A DNA stretch of 64,000 nt from Variovorax sp. J22P240 (GTDB lineage Bacteria; Pseudomonadota; Gammaproteobacteria; Burkholderiales; Burkholderiaceae_C), in the NCBI RefSeq assembly GCF_030316855.1, contig NZ_JASZYR010000015.1, forward strand, positions 62,001 through 126,000. Direction: 5' to 3'. Positions 60,295 through 64,000 of the stretch are shown piece by piece; position 1 is the stretch's first letter; every line of letters starts with the position of its first letter. The position numbers and the translations under genes are program-made. Below the pieces are notes generated by a model. That model did not search any database and was not told the DNA's origin. It saw only the letters and a list, made by a program, of their open reading frames with translations.

Positions 60295-61272
60295 ATGAAG
60301 AAGCTTCTTGTCGCGACGCTGCTGGCGTTGCCCGTCCTGCACCTGCCCGCGCTCGCGCAACAGGCCCCGGGGACCTTTCCGACCAAGCCGGTCCGATGGG
60401 TCGTTCCCTATGCGGCGGGTGGCGGCTCCGACTTCCTCGCGCGCACCATCGGGCAGACCTGGTCGACGCAGGCGGGCCAGCCGGTCCTGGTCGACAACAA
60501 GCCCGGCGGCAACACGGCGCTCGGTGCTGCCGAGGTCGCGCGCGCCGCGGCGGATGGCTACACGGTGCTGTCGGCAGACAACGGCACGCTGGTCTTCAAT
60601 CCGGTGCTCTACAAGGCGCTCAGCTACAGCCCTACCAAGGACCTTGCACCCGTCACGCTGATGGGGCGCTTTCCGATGATCCTGGTCGTCGGTCCTGGCA
60701 TCGAGGTCAAGGACGCCAAGGATTTCATCGCCCAGGCCAAGGCCAAGTCCGGCGGCTTCAACTACGGTTCGGCCGGAGCGGGAAGTCCTCACCATCTGGC
60801 GATGGAACTGCTGAAGTCTGAGGCCGGCATCGAGATGGTCCATGCACCGTATCGCGGCGCCGCGCCGGCCTTGGCCGACGTGGCCGGCGGCCAGATCCCG
60901 GCCATGATGGTCGACCTGGCCGCAGGCGCCGGCTTCATCAAGGGCGGCAAGGTCAAGGCGCTGGCCGTGGCAAACGCGACCCGGCTGCCGCAGTTGCCGG
61001 ACGTGCCGACCTTCGCTGAACTGGGCTACAAGAATGTCGAAGCGGCGGCGCTCGTCGGCATGGTGGTGCCCGCAGGCACGCCGCCCGCGACCATCGCCGC
61101 GATCAACAAGCAGGTCGTCGAGGCGATCCACGACCCGGCCGTCACCAAGCGGCTGGTCGACTTCGGTGTCGAGCCGGTCGGCAACACGCCGGCGCAGTTC
61201 GCGGAGTTGCTGAAGGCCGAGACCATCAAGTGGCAGAAGCTCATCCGTGACCTGAAGATCTCGCTGGACTGA
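60295..61272 (+). CDS. Bug-family (TctC-type) periplasmic receptor of the P450 operon
   Basis: A 325-residue Bug receptor with a signal peptide cut near ALA-QQ (residue 22). FPTKPVRWVVPYAAGGGSDFLARTIGQ, VDNKPGGNTALGAAEVARAAADGYTVL and YRGAAPALADVAGGQIPAMMVD are the family blocks. It sits 12 bases ahead of the P450 fusion gene, so receptor and oxygenase are one transcription unit. The receptor probably binds the P450 substrate or its precursor. No membrane component is encoded nearby. Confidence 0.94.
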   Translation: MKKLLVATLLALPVLHLPALAQQAPGTFPTKPVRWVVPYAAGGGSDFLARTIGQTWSTQAGQPVLVDNKPGGNTALGAAEVARAAADGYTVLSADNGTLVFNPVLYKALSYSPTKDLAPVTLMGRFPMILVVGPGIEVKDAKDFIAQAKAKSGGFNYGSAGAGSPHHLAMELLKSEAGIEMVHAPYRGAAPALADVAGGQIPAMMVDLAAGAGFIKGGKVKALAVANATRLPQLPDVPTFAELGYKNVEAAALVGMVVPAGTPPATIAAINKQVVEAIHDPAVTKRLVDFGVEPVGNTPAQFAELLKAETIKWQKLIRDLKISLD

Positions 61273-61284
61273 GGAGGCGCCGCC

Positions 61285-63645
61285 ATGAGCAGTGTGGAAG
61301 TCCCGCGTCGAACGACCGGTTGCCCCGTGGCGCATGGTGCGCTGTCCGCCGAGCGCACGCCGACCGGTTGCCCGGTCAGCCTGCGCGCCGCCGACTTCGA
61401 CCCCTTCGAGGACGGCTACCAGCAGGACCCGCCCGAGTACGTGCGATGGGCGCGCGAGAAGGAGCCGATCTTCTGGAGCCCGAAGCTCGGCTACTGGGTG
61501 GTCACGCGCTATGACGACATCAAGGCGATCTTTCGCGACAACATCACCTTCAGCCCGTCCATCGCGCTCGAAAAGATCACGCCGACCGGCGATGAGGCGA
61601 ACGCGGTGCTCGCGTCCTACGGCTTCGCGCTGAACCGCACGCTGGTCAACGAGGACGAGCCGGCGCACATGCCGCGCCGCCGCGCGTTGATGGACCCGTT
61701 CACGCCCGAGGAACTCAAGCACCACGAACCGATGGTGCGACAGCTCGCGCGCGAGTACGTCGACCGCTTCATCGACGACGGCCGCGCCGACCTCGTCGAC
61801 CAGATGCTCTGGGAAGTCCCCCTGACCGTGGCCCTGCATTTCCTCGGCGTGCCCGAAGAAGACATGGAGACGCTGCGCAAGTACTCGATCGCGCACACGG
61901 TCAACACGTGGGGCCGGCCGAAGCCGGAAGAGCAGGTGGCGGTGGCCCATGCCGTCGGCAACTTCTGGCAGTTCGCCGGCCAGGTGCTCGACAAGATGCG
62001 CCAGGACCCGGAGGGCGGCGGCTGGATGCAGTACGGGTTGCGCAAGCAGCGCGAGTTGCCCGACGTCGTCACGGATTCGTACCTGCACTCGATGATGATG
62101 GCCGGCATCGTCGCGGCCCACGAGACCACGGCCAACGCTACCGCCAACGCGATGAAGTTGCTGCTGCAGCACCCCGACGCCTGGCGCGACATCTGCGAAG
62201 ACCCGAGCCTGATCCCCAACGCGGTCGAGGAATGCCTGCGGCACAACGGCTCGGTCGCGGCATGGCGCCGCATCGTGACAGCCGATGCGCAGGTGGGCGG
62301 CGTCGATCTTCCTGCCGGCTCGAAGCTGCTGATCGTCACCTCGTCGGCCAATCATGACCAGGCCCATTTCGCGGACGCCGACCTGTTCGACATCCGGCGC
62401 GACAACGCGAGCGACCATCTCACCTTCGGCTACGGCTCGCATCAGTGCATGGGCAAGAACCTGGCGCGCATGGAGATGCAGATCTTCCTGGAGGAGTTCA
62501 CGCGCCGGCTGCCGCACATGCGCCTGTCGCCGCAAGAGTTCTCGTACGTGCCCAACACCTCGTTCCGGGGGCCGGAGCATCTGTGGGTCGAATGGGAGCC
62601 GGCCCACAACCCCGAGCGCACACAGGCCGCGCTGCGCCATCCCGAGGTCGCCGTGCCCGTGCGGCTCGGCGAACCCTCGAAGGGCGCGATCACGCGGCCG
62701 GTGGTTGTCGAGAGCGTCACCCGGGTGGCGGACGGCATCGTCAAGCTCCGCCTCGTCGCGCCGGACGGACGGCCGATGCCGCGCTGGACACCGGGTTCGC
62801 ACATCGACATCGAGTGCGGCCATCCTGAACGCTCGCGGCAGTACTCGCTGTGTGGAGACGTCGACGACGTGAATGCGCTGGAGATCGCGGTGCTGCGCGA
62901 GGCCGACGGTCGCGGCGGCTCCGCGTGGGTGCATTCGAACGTGAAGGCCGGCGACAAGCTCAAGATCCGGGGCCCGCGCAACCACTTCCACCTGGACGAG
63001 TCGGCGAAGAAGGTGATCTTCATCGCAGGGGGCATCGGCATCACGCCCGTGAGTGCCATGGCCAGACGCGCAAAGGCTCTGGGCATCGACTACGCGCTGC
63101 ACTACAGCGGGCGCTCGCGCGCCAGCATGGCTTTGGTCGACGATCTGGCTGACATGCATGGCGAGCGATTGGTCGTCTACGCCGGCGACCAAGGCCGGCG
63201 CAATGACCTGGCGGCGCTGCTCGCCACGCCCGAACCCGGTACCCAGGTCTACGCCTGCGGGCCGGTACGCATGCTGTCGGCACTGGAGGCGCACTGCGCA
63301 GCGTGGCCCGAGGACGCGCTGCATGTCGAGCATTTCGAGTCGACCCTCCGAACCCTGGACCCCTCGCGCGAACACGCCTTCGACGTCGAGTTGAAGGATT
63401 CGGGCATCGTCGTGCACGTACCGGCCGACCAGACCGTGCTGAGCGCTCTGCGCGCGGCCAACATCGACGTGCAGAGCGATTGCGAGGAGGGGCTCTGCGG
63501 ATCGTGCGAGGTGCGCGTGCTGGCGGGCAAGGTCGACCACCGCGACGTCGTGCTCACGCGCGCCGAACGCGAGGCCGACACGAAGATGATGACGTGCTGC
63601 TCGCGCGCCTGCAGTGGTGGCGGCAGGCTGGTCCTGGAACTGTGA
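61285..63645 (+). CDS. self-sufficient cytochrome P450 (CYP116B-type: P450-reductase-ferredoxin fusion)
   Basis: A 786-residue single-chain monooxygenase. Domain 1 (about 25-440) is a P450 with the I-helix AGIVAAHETTAN at 273-284 and the heme loop FGYGSHQCMGKN, with the thiolate Cys388. Domain 2 (about 470-700) is a phthalate-dioxygenase-reductase-type unit with the FMN motif RQYS at 518-521 and the NAD(P)H motif GGIGITP. Domain 3 is a plant-type [2Fe-2S] ferredoxin with Cys733, Cys738, Cys741 and Cys771. Length and order match CYP116B enzymes. It follows the Bug gene with GAGGAGG. The substrate is unknown; relatives act on aromatics, alkanes and thiocarbamates. Confidence 0.96.
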   Translation: MSSVEVPRRTTGCPVAHGALSAERTPTGCPVSLRAADFDPFEDGYQQDPPEYVRWAREKEPIFWSPKLGYWVVTRYDDIKAIFRDNITFSPSIALEKITPTGDEANAVLASYGFALNRTLVNEDEPAHMPRRRALMDPFTPEELKHHEPMVRQLAREYVDRFIDDGRADLVDQMLWEVPLTVALHFLGVPEEDMETLRKYSIAHTVNTWGRPKPEEQVAVAHAVGNFWQFAGQVLDKMRQDPEGGGWMQYGLRKQRELPDVVTDSYLHSMMMAGIVAAHETTANATANAMKLLLQHPDAWRDICEDPSLIPNAVEECLRHNGSVAAWRRIVTADAQVGGVDLPAGSKLLIVTSSANHDQAHFADADLFDIRRDNASDHLTFGYGSHQCMGKNLARMEMQIFLEEFTRRLPHMRLSPQEFSYVPNTSFRGPEHLWVEWEPAHNPERTQAALRHPEVAVPVRLGEPSKGAITRPVVVESVTRVADGIVKLRLVAPDGRPMPRWTPGSHIDIECGHPERSRQYSLCGDVDDVNALEIAVLREADGRGGSAWVHSNVKAGDKLKIRGPRNHFHLDESAKKVIFIAGGIGITPVSAMARRAKALGIDYALHYSGRSRASMALVDDLADMHGERLVVYAGDQGRRNDLAALLATPEPGTQVYACGPVRMLSALEAHCAAWPEDALHVEHFESTLRTLDPSREHAFDVELKDSGIVVHVPADQTVLSALRAANIDVQSDCEEGLCGSCEVRVLAGKVDHRDVVLTRAEREADTKMMTCCSRACSGGGRLVLEL

Positions 63646-63661
63646 TCGGCCGATCCGCAGG

Positions 63662-64000
63662 CTAGCCGCTGAATTCGACCTCGGCCTCGATCTCGACCGG
63701 AATGTCGAAGGGCAGTTCCGCCAGCCCGACCGCGCTGCGCGCATGGGCGCCGATTTCGGGGCCGTAGAGCTGGATGATCAGGTCCGAGAACCCGTTGATC
63801 ACGGCCGGCATCCGATGGAAGCCCGGCGCCGCGTTGACCATGCCGAACACGCGCACCCAGGCCGTGACGTGGTCCAGGTCGCCGATGGCGCGCTGCAGGC
63901 TCGCAAGCATGCCGAGGGCGGCGAGCCTGGCTGCCTGATAGCCCTGCTCGATCGTGAGTTCGCGCCCGACCTTGCCGAGCGGCTGGGCGAGCGTTCCGTC
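63662..64000 (-). CDS. Rid-family protein (RidA-like), partial at window edge
   Basis: The last 112 residues of a Rid/YjgF-family protein that runs off the right edge. GTLAQPLGKVGRELTIEQGYQAARLAALGMLASLQRAIGDLDHVTAWVRVFGMVNAAPGF and the end HARSAVGLAELPFDIPVEIEAEVE are typical of the group whose prototype hydrolyses imines. The usual active Arg is seen in HARSAVG. It converges with the P450 gene, leaving 16 bases. The N-terminus and neighbours are outside the window. Confidence 0.88.
   Translation of the reverse strand, partial: DGTLAQPLGKVGRELTIEQGYQAARLAALGMLASLQRAIGDLDHVTAWVRVFGMVNAAPGFHRMPAVINGFSDLIIQLYGPEIGAHARSAVGLAELPFDIPVEIEAEVEFSG

Noticed and set aside
60280..63744. An open frame of over 1,100 codons on the minus strand opposite the P450 fusion
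   Set aside because: It is a shadow created by strong third-position GC bias. The plus strand encodes full P450, reductase and ferredoxin motifs, and the minus translation is Arg/His/Val-rich with no domain.

Overview
The window is about 64 kb of GC-rich chromosomal DNA with tightly packed genes on both strands. Translationally coupled ATGA/GTGA overlaps are frequent. Several features point to a betaproteobacterium of the Comamonadaceae, most like Variovorax: Bug-family periplasmic receptors, an Entner-Doudoroff edd-eda pair, a CYP116B-type self-sufficient P450, TAXI-type and many ABC binding proteins, and the style of the regulators. This placement is an inference from gene content and composition; no rRNA or other marker gene is present. 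I see no tRNA, rRNA, IS element, prophage, CRISPR array or origin, and no gene-free stretch longer than 300 bases.

Left part (1-26261). A TetR-led RND efflux operon runs off the left edge. It is followed by msrA, a DUF2946-like protein with a ZnuD-like TonB receptor, acylphosphatase, an AEC carrier, pdxH, a MocA-like nucleotidyltransferase, sodC, a ChaC-like cyclotransferase and an OmpA-domain protein. Next come the edd-eda-HAD operon, gloA, and an FbpABC-type ferric iron ABC transporter behind a Fur-like box. A PaaI thioesterase then diverges from a marR-MFS-MATE-SDR operon that has two strong palindromes in its promoter. After an orphan binding protein there is a leftward operon of ridA-dgoK-dgoA plus a class II aldolase.

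Centre (26262-42701). The ridA-dgoK-dgoA operon diverges from a long rightward operon encoding a peptide-type ABC transporter, a DSD1-type PLP enzyme, an RpiR regulator and a D-aminoacylase-type deacylase. The 112-bp divergent promoter holds two copies of a TGTAAT-N3-ATTACW palindrome, the kind of site bound by HexR (RpiR family). Together the genes read as a catabolic route: import, N-deacylation, deaminating dehydration to a 2-keto-3-deoxy sugar acid, phosphorylation, then aldol cleavage. N-acetyl-hexosaminates are an attractive substrate, because a 2-amino-2-deoxy-aldonate is chemically a D-amino acid. This is the most interesting proposal in the window. It is followed by a Bug receptor, a 2-hydroxyacid dehydrogenase, a GntR regulator and a sugar ABC transporter.

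Right part (42757-64000). This holds rhlE with a long Gly/His-rich tail, ettA, a sorbosone-dehydrogenase-like lipoprotein, a TAXI binding protein, a P1-family peptidase, a CadR/PbrR-like MerR regulator, a glycerophosphodiesterase with a DUF1439 protein, a polar amino-acid ABC transporter, a second Bug receptor, an OsmC protein and an acyl-CoA ligase. The window closes with an IclR-controlled cassette of a Bug receptor and a CYP116B-type P450-reductase fusion, plus a partial Rid-family gene cut by the right edge.
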